A program made the position numbers and the translations under genes. The notes beneath the pieces were generated by a model, which did no database searches, was not told the DNA's origin, and was given only the letters and a program-made list of their open reading frames with translations. Below, piece after piece: positions 6,577 to 12,871 of a stretch of 12,871 nucleotides of DNA; positions within the stretch are counted from its first letter, which is position 1; each line of letters starts with the position of its first letter. The stretch spans positions 1 through 12,871 of the forward strand of contig NZ_CALKTQ010000187.1 of assembly GCF_937997465.1 (NCBI RefSeq), read 5' to 3'. This DNA comes from an uncultured Campylobacter sp. (GTDB lineage Bacteria; Campylobacterota; Campylobacteria; Campylobacterales; Campylobacteraceae).

Positions 6577-8061
6577 TTTTTCGTATCTAACTTCAAAAAT
6601 ATTAGCTTTTTCTCGATTTTTTCTCTGCCAAGCTGCGTCAAATATGCTATCGGGTTCAAATTTATCGTCGGCGATTATCAGCGCATAAATTTTACTGCCA
6701 CCTTTTTTTATCTCTTTAGTTATATTTTTTATCTCATCCGTTATGGGAAACACCATATCCGAGATAGTTAAAATATCGGCATTTGCATATCCGCCCTTTT
6801 TTATTAGTTTTAGAGCCTCTCTTACGGCAGGAGTTAGATCAGTGCCACCGCCGCTATAGCCTTTGTAGCAAAATTTGGCCAAATTTTTTAGGCCCTCTTT
6901 GCCGTTTAGATCTATTTTGACCACTCTCGTATCAAATCCTAATACATAACAAAGCCTATCCTCTGCTCTTGCTATGTCGGCTATCATTTTAGTCGCCACT
7001 TTCGCGACGGTTTCGGGGATTTCGCTCATAGAGCCGCTAAAATCGACGCAAAGTATGATGGGTCCTTTGGTATCGGCATTGTATAAAATTTTATCGGTTA
7101 TTTTCATCTGCTCGGTAGAAAAGCTTTCAAAGCACGTTAGCTTATTTTCTACAAATTTTATATCGAATAAAATTTGAGTATCTATGTCTGTTAGCCCTAG
7201 CTCGCTAGGCAAGAGATTATCCATATCGCTACCTAGTTTTATGCCGTCGATCTCCTCTTTTTGATTACGTCTAATCTTGGTTTTTTCAAATCTATCCGCA
7301 TCTTTAAATTTATCCTTTTTGCCGTCTATTCTACCGATCTTGTCGCAAATTTCTTTTAGTTTTGCGTCATTTTTTATCTGTTTTAGATACTTTTTAAAGT
7401 GTTCCAGCCACCAACTAAAACTACTTCCTGTGCTAAGACCCCAGCTTAGATACTCAGTCTCGCTTTTATCAAAGCCAAATTCCGTTAAGAAGTCTTGTAT
7501 ATCGTTTATCTTTTTTAGATTCATCCTAATGCCCGCATATATCTTTTTCTTGTAGTTTTTTATGACGTCGCTATCAAATTTTTCGCTATATTCCCGCCTG
7601 GCTTCATCTGCGCTTTTTAAAAGTTCCTCAGCCAAATTTAATAGCTTCTCGTTCATATCTTTTTTGGCGTCCGTTTCGGGAGTATTTGCACCGCCGCCGT
7701 TCTCGTCGCTTTTTTTGTTTTGAATATCTTGTAAAATTTGATTAAATTTATCGGTTTGCTTGGAGTTAAAAAACTTGCCGCAAAGCTGTAAAAAAGTAAA
7801 GATATCGGCTATGTCTAGCTTATCTAGGTAGATACCGCGACGCAATGTTATTTGCATTTGCCTCATTGCTCGCTCATGAGCATCTAACGGATTTGCTTGT
7901 TCTATTAAATTTAAGCCAAGATCGTTTTTAAAATTTATCTCCTCTTTTTTGACGGCTTCTTTTATAGCTTCCGCCAAGCCCTTACCGCCAAAACCGGCAA
8001 ATTTAACCAAGCATTCGTTTATCAGGATTTGAAATAAAAAATCCTCCTTATCTGATCTCAT
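6574..8061 (-). CDS. viaA: ViaA-like VWA protein, partner of RavA
   Basis: A 495-residue protein with a C-terminal von Willebrand A domain. The MIDAS metal site is intact: D340-F-S342-G-S344, T407 in GGGTDLT, and D435 in TISDM. The overall plan matches E. coli ViaA (about 480 residues): a helical N-terminal half that contacts RavA, a middle segment with LLPSELGLTDIDTQILF (283-299), and a VWA domain ending near the C-terminus. Residues 115-135 are low complexity (Asn/Gly/Glu-rich) and probably a linker. VWA proteins of this type bring client proteins to the MoxR ATPase. The ATG lies inside the last 14 bases of ravA, so the two are translationally coupled. The stop codon is part of operator copy 3. 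Confidence 0.9.
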   Translation of the reverse strand: MRSDKEDFLFQILINECLVKFAGFGGKGLAEAIKEAVKKEEINFKNDLGLNLIEQANPLDAHERAMRQMQITLRRGIYLDKLDIADIFTFLQLCGKFFNSKQTDKFNQILQDIQNKKSDENGGGANTPETDAKKDMNEKLLNLAEELLKSADEARREYSEKFDSDVIKNYKKKIYAGIRMNLKKINDIQDFLTEFGFDKSETEYLSWGLSTGSSFSWWLEHFKKYLKQIKNDAKLKEICDKIGRIDGKKDKFKDADRFEKTKIRRNQKEEIDGIKLGSDMDNLLPSELGLTDIDTQILFDIKFVENKLTCFESFSTEQMKITDKILYNADTKGPIILCVDFSGSMSEIPETVAKVATKMIADIARAEDRLCYVLGFDTRVVKIDLNGKEGLKNLAKFCYKGYSGGGTDLTPAVREALKLIKKGGYANADILTISDMVFPITDEIKNITKEIKKGGSKIYALIIADDKFEPDSIFDAAWQRKNREKANIFEVRYEK

Positions 8062-9694
8062 GGACGCTTATATCCTTTTTTAGGCGGTTTAGCTTCATTT
8101 TTAGTCTTTTTTGCGCCTTTAGTTCATTTGATAGCGCAGTTTCTACGATATTTTGCTGATTACCTGATAAAAATATATTAACGCTTTTACTAAAATCATT
8201 GCCGAGCTTTGCTTTGGTTTCATTCATTATCGTTTCAAGCTCGCCTAAAATTTCCTCGCATTCGTTTAAATTGTTATCTCTGAGCTTTGCATCGATTGCT
8301 ATCATATCTCCTTTTTTGCGCAAGGCTATCGGCATGATAGGCTCTGAGCTAATGCCTTTTACGTATTGCTGAAAAAACGACCCAGATAGCCAGCCACCCC
8401 TTAGAGCGCCTTTATCTACTGATATATAGTATCCCATATTTACGGCGCTATCCCTTGTGTAATATATCCTTCGTTCGTAGTTTCCGCGTTCGTTTAGCGG
8501 ATTGCCCTCAAATGGGCTAAAAGGAACGTAAAATAAAATATCTATTTGATCGCTGGGATCGGTATATTTGTTTAGTCTGATACTAAATTCGTAATGCGGA
8601 ATGCCATTAAAATTTTTAGTTTTATATTCATCATCTTGCAAAAAACACAGTTGATAGTACTCGTCGGCGAGTCTTGCGACCCTTTGTTCTAACTCTATAA
8701 TGAGCTTTGAGCTTAGATTTTTGCCAGCGCTTTGCGTTACGATATTTTTGATCGCCTCTATCTGCTCTTTTTCGCTCCAAAGACAATTAGCTAGCAACAA
8801 AACATCCGCAGGCAAAACTTCGCTTCTATCGTTTAAAAATGCGGAGGTTTTTAAGATGTGGGCTAAATTTTTCCAGCGCCTATCCGATACATATATTTGG
8901 CTTTGATTTTCTTGTAAAATTTGCTCATCGCTTGTTTCTTGGCAGCTTTGTTGATACGGATCACTACTATCGTCTTGATCGTTTTTGGTATTAAGCTTTT
9001 CTATATTTTCTCTGATTTCTTTTATTATTTCAAGGCTTTGGGGGCTAAATTTGACCGCTTTAGCTCCATTTGTTATCAAATTTAGCTCATCAAGCGTGAT
9101 TTTTTCATCATCGCTTACATTTGCCTCCTCAAATTTGCCTTCAATCAAATCTTTAAAATTATCCCACTCTTTTAACGGCTCGACTAAAAGGCGCATATTT
9201 AGCCTATCGTAAAGCGCCTCCAATCCGCTTCCTTGTGCGGGCGTCTCGTTGCTGGCGGCTATTAAAGCATGTAGCGGGACTTTTACGTCTTTGCCGTCGT
9301 TTCTAAATATTTTTTCGTTTATTATAGTTAGTAGCGTATTTAAGATCGCCGGCGAGCTTTTAAAAATTTCATCTAAAAACGCAAAATTAGCACTTGGCAA
9401 GTAGCCCTCTATCTTGCGGATATATCGTCCTTCTTTTAGTTCTTTTATGTCTACGGGGCCAAAAACTTCGTCTGGAGTGGAAAATCTTTGCATTAGGTAT
9501 TCAAAGTGTTTAGCGTCTTTAAATGCTAAAGATATGCGGCGAGCTATGAGGCTTTTAGCAGTACCTGGCACCCCGTATAAAAACACCGATTGCCCAGCAA
9601 TAACGGCTAAAAGGACGTTTGCCACGATATGTTCGCGTTCAAAAAGCCCACACGAGATCGCTGTGATGAGATTTGAAATTTTATTTTTATACAT
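8048..9694 (-). CDS. ravA: RavA-like MoxR-family AAA+ ATPase
   Basis: A 548-residue AAA+ ATPase, against about 498 in E. coli RavA. Walker A is GVPGTAKS (41-48), followed by the RavA hallmark FEYLMQRFSTPDEVFGP (64-80). Walker B is FLDEI (106-110), sensor 1 ASNE (147-150), a candidate arginine finger is R164 in LYDRLNMRLL, and the sensor-2 region is YVSDRRWK (268-275). A Gln/Asp/Ser-rich insert (about 236-262), absent from the E. coli protein as I recall it, accounts for part of the extra length. RavA forms hexamers that remodel proteins using ATP with ViaA as adaptor; in E. coli they act on respiratory complexes and aminoglycoside sensitivity. Here the pair sits among conflict-type genes, so its clients may be locus products. 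AAAAGGAAG precedes the ATG; operator copy 4 drives transcription. Confidence 0.93.
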   Translation of the reverse strand: MYKNKISNLITAISCGLFEREHIVANVLLAVIAGQSVFLYGVPGTAKSLIARRISLAFKDAKHFEYLMQRFSTPDEVFGPVDIKELKEGRYIRKIEGYLPSANFAFLDEIFKSSPAILNTLLTIINEKIFRNDGKDVKVPLHALIAASNETPAQGSGLEALYDRLNMRLLVEPLKEWDNFKDLIEGKFEEANVSDDEKITLDELNLITNGAKAVKFSPQSLEIIKEIRENIEKLNTKNDQDDSSDPYQQSCQETSDEQILQENQSQIYVSDRRWKNLAHILKTSAFLNDRSEVLPADVLLLANCLWSEKEQIEAIKNIVTQSAGKNLSSKLIIELEQRVARLADEYYQLCFLQDDEYKTKNFNGIPHYEFSIRLNKYTDPSDQIDILFYVPFSPFEGNPLNERGNYERRIYYTRDSAVNMGYYISVDKGALRGGWLSGSFFQQYVKGISSEPIMPIALRKKGDMIAIDAKLRDNNLNECEEILGELETIMNETKAKLGNDFSKSVNIFLSGNQQNIVETALSNELKAQKRLKMKLNRLKKDISVHEIR

Positions 9695-9720
9695 CGGCTT
9701 CCTTTTTTTAGATTTTAGAA

Positions 9721-9752
9721 AATTTAACGTATTGCCGAGACAGGTTGCGTCG
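9721..9752 (-). promoter_or_regulatory. Operator/promoter copy 4, in front of ravA-viaA
   Basis: On the minus strand CGACGCAACCTGTC (9752-9739) differs from the other copies in the first half (CGACG for TGACT) but keeps CAACCTGTC. TAAATT follows after 12 bp (9726-9721), with CGT instead of TGT in front. It lies 27 bp upstream of the ravA start and overlaps the divergent promoter of the WYL regulator. Confidence 0.7.
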
Positions 9753-9774
9753 CAAGGAAAAAATTAGCTAAAAT
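9745..9774 (+). promoter_or_regulatory. Promoter of the WYL regulator, -35 inside operator copy 4
   Basis: TTGCGT (9745-9750) and TAAAAT (9769-9774) are 18 bp apart. The -35 box lies within operator copy 4 (9739-9752), so a protein bound there would block RNA polymerase at this promoter while possibly acting on the divergent ravA promoter. AGGAAGG follows at 9791-9797, just upstream of the ATG at 9803. Confidence 0.55.
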
Positions 9775-9802
9775 ACGTCAAATTTAAATAGGAAGGATTA
9801 AA

Positions 9803-10669
9803 ATGCGCTCTCACGATAAAATCGCCGTCAGGCTTGCTCAAATCATAGTAAAGCTAAACAGTGGTGAAAGACTAAGTATAGATGAGCTCGTAGAAGAGTT
9901 TAGTGTAAATAAAAGGACTATTTTAAGAGACTTTGAGCGGCTTAGTATCCTACCTATCCAAAAAGAAAACGGCAAGTATTTTCTAGAGGAGTACGCTCTT
10001 GGCAAACTAGGCTTTAAAGACATAAAAGCTTTTGCCGCACTAATTGGCGCAAGATCGCTATTCCCAGAGCTAGACGATAGGTTTATCAGCGACGTTTTAA
10101 ACGAGAAGCTAAACAAGGCCTATCTAATCAAAAACCAAGGATTTGAAAGTATCCAAATTTCAAGAGACGACTTTGAAGCCGTAAGCGCCGCAGTCATCAA
10201 AAACCGTATAGTAGATTGCGAATATAACGACAAAGAACGCAAACTAAAGCCGTATAAACTAATAAATAATAGCGGCATATGGTATCTACTAGCGGACGAC
10301 GAGGGTAAGCTAAAAAACTTCACGCTCTCTAAAATAAAACGCATAAAGATAAAGGGCGATACGTTTACTGCAAACGCCGAGTTTTTAAAACGTATCGAAA
10401 AAAACGACACAAACTGGTTTTCGGACGCCAAATTTAAGGTTACGCTTGAAATCAAAAACGAAGCTATGGAGTATTTTAAGAGAAAAGAGTTTTTGCCAAA
10501 TTACGAAGTAGTGCAAGAAGAAGAGGATAAAATCATCATAAGTACGGAAGTAGCCTACGATGACGAGATACTGAGGGTGGTAAAATATTGGCTACCTTTT
10601 ATAAAGATAGTAGAGCCTTTAAATTTAAGGGATAAATTTGAAAATTTGCTTAGGGATTATTTGAAATAG
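9803..10669 (+). CDS. WYL-domain transcriptional regulator (DeoR-type HTH)
   Basis: A 288-residue regulator. Residues 5-60 are a helix-turn-helix of the DeoR/HTH_11 type (SIDELVEEFSVNKRTILRDFERL, recognition helix about 36-47). Residues 120-190 are the WYL domain, with the eponymous W160-Y161-L162 and downstream R180. The C-terminal 208-288 matches the WCX extension. WYL regulators bind nucleotide-type ligands and control many antiphage loci (for example the BrxR and CapW repressors). It is divergent from ravA-viaA, and its promoter overlaps a copy of the shared operator. It is the only DNA-binding regulator inside the locus, so it is the best candidate to bind all five TGACnCAACCTGTC sites and to autoregulate. 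Whether it represses or activates cannot be told; the absence of -35 boxes leaves activation open. Confidence 0.92.
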   Translation: MRSHDKIAVRLAQIIVKLNSGERLSIDELVEEFSVNKRTILRDFERLSILPIQKENGKYFLEEYALGKLGFKDIKAFAALIGARSLFPELDDRFISDVLNEKLNKAYLIKNQGFESIQISRDDFEAVSAAVIKNRIVDCEYNDKERKLKPYKLINNSGIWYLLADDEGKLKNFTLSKIKRIKIKGDTFTANAEFLKRIEKNDTNWFSDAKFKVTLEIKNEAMEYFKRKEFLPNYEVVQEEEDKIIISTEVAYDDEILRVVKYWLPFIKIVEPLNLRDKFENLLRDYLK

Positions 10670-10957
10670 CATAGCCTGCCACTAGCTGGAACATTAAAAT
10701 ATAAGCTTTCTAAGATAGAGATTTTGTCTGACGGATATTTAAGATATTAGTAAGCCGTCAAATCTATCTTTGTAGTAAAATATTTGTCTCTTTTTTTGTA
10801 TTTATATTGCTTACTATCTGACTACGATATCGCTATTTTTTATATTCATCTTTTCTATTTTTATAGATTGCGCCAAAAAGAGAAGATAGCCAATATCAAT
10901 ATGCCAAACAAGATGAGTTATAATATATTAAAAATACACTAAATGATATAACCTAAG
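10670..10957. other. Non-coding stretch with a long hairpin (10712-10770) after the WYL gene
   Basis: No credible gene is seen. AAGATAGAGATTT (10712-10724) pairs with AAATCTATCTT (10760-10770) with one bulge, and GACGG (10730-10734) with CCGTC (10755-10759), around a 20-nt AT-rich loop. The stem starts 43 bases after the WYL stop. A T-rich run follows only some 20 bases later, so it is a poor intrinsic terminator but could still end the transcript or belong to a small RNA. A second, weaker hairpin joins 10848-10862 and 10875-10887. Confidence 0.45.
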
Positions 10958-10989
10958 TGACACAACCTGTCGCCTTCTACTGTTACAAT
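10958..10989 (+). promoter_or_regulatory. Operator/promoter copy 5: TGACACAACCTGTC plus extended -10
   Basis: TGACACAACCTGTC (10958-10971) is followed after 12 bp by TACAAT (10984-10989) preceded by TGT. This copy shows the dyad best: GACA-N5-TGTC. It serves the gene at 11036 and rules out a start at 10991, which would lie upstream of the expected transcription start. Confidence 0.78.
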
Positions 10990-11035
10990 AATGTTTGAAG
11001 TTCAAGAAAGAGATATTACACATAAAGGAGACACA

Positions 11036-11923
11036 ATGATAAAAGATAATGTATTGGCGGCAATTTTTGCTGTGGATTTTTTAACAACACCAAGTAAAGA
11101 CTTTGGTCTTGCATATGCTTGGGCCGAAAGGATACTTATGACAATTCAGGTATCACCAGAATATTTAACACACATATATAATTCCCTTTCTAATCAAGAA
11201 ATTGAGATCAGCGCAATCATGGACTATGTTACTGCAATAACAGGCGATAGCGTCGACAATGCTATAAGAGATATACAAAATTGCAAAAAGCCGAATTTGA
11301 CAAGTTTGCAAGAGGATAGCCTAATGAAAGCATATGATGCTATGCAAGTTGTGTATCAAAGAAATTATGAGCAAGACAATCCATATGTTTATACGCCAGA
11401 ACAAATAAGAGATGTACTAAGCAAAATAAATGTATTGGTAGATAAAATTGAATTAAAAATTTTATTTGATGAAGAAGAAAGAGAGAAAACTCTAAAACTT
11501 TTTAAATTGAAAGAACAGAAAGGATTGCTGACATATACATCTGATCAATCTAAAGAGATTGAACATATGGTTCCAAAAAGTACTATTAGAACAAGCCAAG
11601 AAGATATATTTGGTGTAGCGCTTATATTAGTAACTGAAAACAAGTTAAGAAATATAATTACCAGCAACCTTGTTGCAGTTATGGCCTATTTAAAAACTAC
11701 TAATCAAAGAGATTTTATAAAAGCATATAATGACATTATGGGTAACTATAGGATAGCAAACGAATATATGTCAAAATATATGGATTATTTGCAACAATAC
11801 GATATTAAGAATACAAACATAAAGAATTTTTCTACAAAACAGGCGGAATATAATGATGAATTGCATATATTGCTATTAAAAGACTATTACGAATCAATAA
11901 TAAATAGGCTCAACAAAGCTTAA
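11036..11923 (+). CDS. Unknown AT-rich helical protein under the shared operator
   Basis: The protein has 295 residues from the ATG at 11036, chosen because AAGGAG lies 5 bases upstream and promoter copy 5 starts the transcript near 10996. I do not recognise a family. It is predicted helical throughout, with no signal peptide, cysteine pair or nucleotide-binding loop. The opening MIKDNVLAAIFAVDFLTTP is mildly hydrophobic. The C-terminus (about 255-295) is Tyr/Asn-rich and helical. Base composition and codon use (ATA, TTA, AGA) are more AT-rich than in the ravA/HEPN genes, which suggests a separate origin. It nevertheless carries the same operator as the rest of the locus. It could be an effector, an immunity factor or cargo. 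Confidence 0.75.
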   Translation: MIKDNVLAAIFAVDFLTTPSKDFGLAYAWAERILMTIQVSPEYLTHIYNSLSNQEIEISAIMDYVTAITGDSVDNAIRDIQNCKKPNLTSLQEDSLMKAYDAMQVVYQRNYEQDNPYVYTPEQIRDVLSKINVLVDKIELKILFDEEEREKTLKLFKLKEQKGLLTYTSDQSKEIEHMVPKSTIRTSQEDIFGVALILVTENKLRNIITSNLVAVMAYLKTTNQRDFIKAYNDIMGNYRIANEYMSKYMDYLQQYDIKNTNIKNFSTKQAEYNDELHILLLKDYYESIINRLNKA

Positions 11924-11953
11924 GTTGATTTTTGGCCGCAACTTCATCTCTTG

Positions 11954-12147
11954 TTATTTGTGGGAGTTTTTGTCAATTTTAAAATATTTTTGATATAAAT
12001 TCCCATATGCTATTTTAGTATTACATCTAAAATCAACTTTGCTACAATCATAGTCGCGAGCATTCTATATTTCTTCACTTAAAGCACAAAATTCTCTTGC
12101 GTTTATCACTTCAAATCAGTCCTTAGCATATAGCCTTGCCAGATGTA
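11954..12147 (-). pseudogene. Decayed reading frame of unknown family
   Basis: Read on the minus strand, one frame stays protein-like over about 64 codons but is interrupted by an in-frame TGA and TAG. The pieces read CSEVHLARLYAKD, then FEVINAREFCALSEEI, then NARDYDCSKVDFRCNTKIAY continuing to a TAA at 11956-11954. Composition and continuity suggest a remnant of a real gene, but no family is recognised, and chance cannot be excluded in sequence this short. Confidence 0.35.
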
Positions 12148-12371
12148 CTTCGCTACACTAGTAGTCTTTAAAAAACAACGGCAATAAAAAGCTACATGGA
12201 TAAACGCTTATGATTTTTTTCTATTGCACATTTTTTTATGACACTTTTTTCAATAATGTACTTTTAGCTTCACACATACGAAACCATCATAACTTCTAAC
12301 AATCTAAATATTTAATACTCTAACTAAAATCGCCATCGTGCTTCCACAATATCAAAAAATATGCAAAAAGC
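12148..12371. other. AT-rich flank of the CRISPR array, no gene seen
   Basis: This stretch has many T and A runs, no open frame with a ribosome binding site, and no further copy of the CRISPR repeat. It could be the leader if the array is transcribed rightwards. The repeat orientation argues that it is the distal flank instead. Confidence 0.4.
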
Positions 12372-12871
12372 GTTTCAATCCCCTAGATCGGGGAAATTTG
12401 AATCAAATAAAGAGATTATAGTAGACTCCGCATATAGCACATTGCTATGTTTCAATCCCCTAGATCGGGGAAATTTGAATCAAATGAAAGCTGGGACATG
12501 GATCGTGGAGACCTTGTTATTCAAGGGTTTCAATCCCCTAGATCGGGGAAATTTGAATCAAATTTTTGCAGTTTCTCGTCGTGCCGATCGCGCTGCTTTT
12601 GTTTCAATCCCCTAGATCGGGGAAATTTGAATCAAATATGAAATGCACAGGCAGAACCCTCTTCCTACCAAGGATGTTTCAATCCCCTAGATCGGGGAAA
12701 TTTGAATCAAATCGCTCCAGAAGAGCAATACCTAAATGATTGGCAGTTCATAGTTTCAATCCCCTAGATCGGGGAAATTTGAATCAAATAGCCAAGATTA
12801 TTCTTGGCGTTAGACTAATCGATGGGGAGTGTTTCAATCCCCTAGATCGGGGAAATTTGAATCAAATCGCA
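12372..12871 (-). CRISPR. CRISPR array, seven 37-nt repeats and six complete spacers, continues past the right edge
   Basis: Identical repeats start at 12372, 12449, 12527, 12601, 12676, 12753 and 12831. Each opens GTTTCAATCCCC and ends AAATTTGAATCAAAT. Spacers are 40, 41, 37, 38, 40 and 41 nt and unrelated to each other; a seventh begins at 12868. Read on the minus strand the repeat ends in ATTGAAAC, the usual 8-nt 5' handle of type I-B and many type III crRNAs, so transcription is probably leftward, with leader and cas genes beyond the right edge. Each repeat contains two dyads, CCCC-N6-GGGG and ATTTGA-A-TCAAAT. All visible repeats are perfect, including the leftmost. No cas gene is in the window, so the subtype is not proven. 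Confidence 0.97.

Noticed and set aside
8700..9767. Plus-strand open frames antisense to ravA, with others antisense to viaA, the WYL gene and the RepL-like gene
   Set aside because: They lack ribosome binding sites and promoters and lie opposite well-supported genes; their hydrophobic, serine-rich composition is typical of antisense reading of AT-rich genes.
10991..11035. Start of the last gene at 10991
   Set aside because: It lies within two bases of the -10 box of operator copy 5, upstream of the expected transcription start, and lacks a ribosome binding site. ATG at 11036 has AAGGAG.
11922..12039. 11-bp inverted repeat AAGTTGATTTT / AAAATCAACTT as ends of a small mobile element
   Set aside because: The arms are about 100 bp apart with no target duplication seen and no transposase; in AT-rich DNA this may be chance.
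12361..12641. Two plus-strand open frames across the array
   Set aside because: They are made of CRISPR repeat units whose lengths keep frames open by chance.

Overview
The window looks like accessory chromosome of a Campylobacter or a close Campylobacterota relative. It is AT-rich, AAATTT is very frequent, Shine-Dalgarno sequences are AAGGAG-like, promoters rely on an extended -10 box (TGnTATAAT type) with poor -35 boxes, and there is a homopolymeric G tract of the kind this group uses for phase variation. No core housekeeping gene, tRNA or rRNA is visible.

Layout. (1) Positions 1-1476 hold a leftward pair: a winged-helix, plasmid-replication-like protein overlapping a PIN-domain toxin-like protein that is cut by the window edge. 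Three iteron-like direct repeats and a dyad lie upstream. (2) Positions 1551-11923 hold a compact locus. Rightward units are a membrane-anchored helical protein with a 45-aa membrane peptide; a P-loop GTPase with a DUF697-type membrane domain, broken near its 3' end; and a zinc-ribbon protein with a HEPN-type (Rx4H) protein. Leftward units are RavA (MoxR AAA+ ATPase) with ViaA (VWA/MIDAS protein), followed by an unknown helical protein and a protein ending in what reads as the C-terminal domain of FtsZ without its GTPase domain. A WYL-domain regulator is divergent from ravA, and an AT-rich unknown gene closes the locus. (3) Positions 11924-12371 hold a decayed reading frame and AT-rich sequence. 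(4) Positions 12372-12871 are a CRISPR array of seven identical 37-nt repeats that runs off the right edge. No cas gene is in view.

What ties the locus together. A 14-bp element, TGACnCAACCTGTC, occurs five times, each time exactly 12 bp upstream of a -10 hexamer, in front of five transcription units on both strands. The copy upstream of ravA also overlaps the promoter of the WYL regulator, so this regulator is the obvious candidate to bind all five. The GTPase gene is the exception. It has a TTGACA-17 bp-TAAAAT promoter whose spacer contains nine consecutive G residues, so tract slippage would change spacing and switch expression.

Interpretation (inference). This reads as a coordinately regulated, NTP-driven stress or anti-phage system: MoxR/VWA chaperone pair, GTPase membrane module, HEPN candidate RNase, FtsZ-domain protein that may act on cell division, and WYL control. 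It lies next to CRISPR and a toxin-like pair. RavA-ViaA, WYL and the GTPase are secure; the FtsZ-like, HEPN and RepL-like calls come from motif reading and need profile searches.
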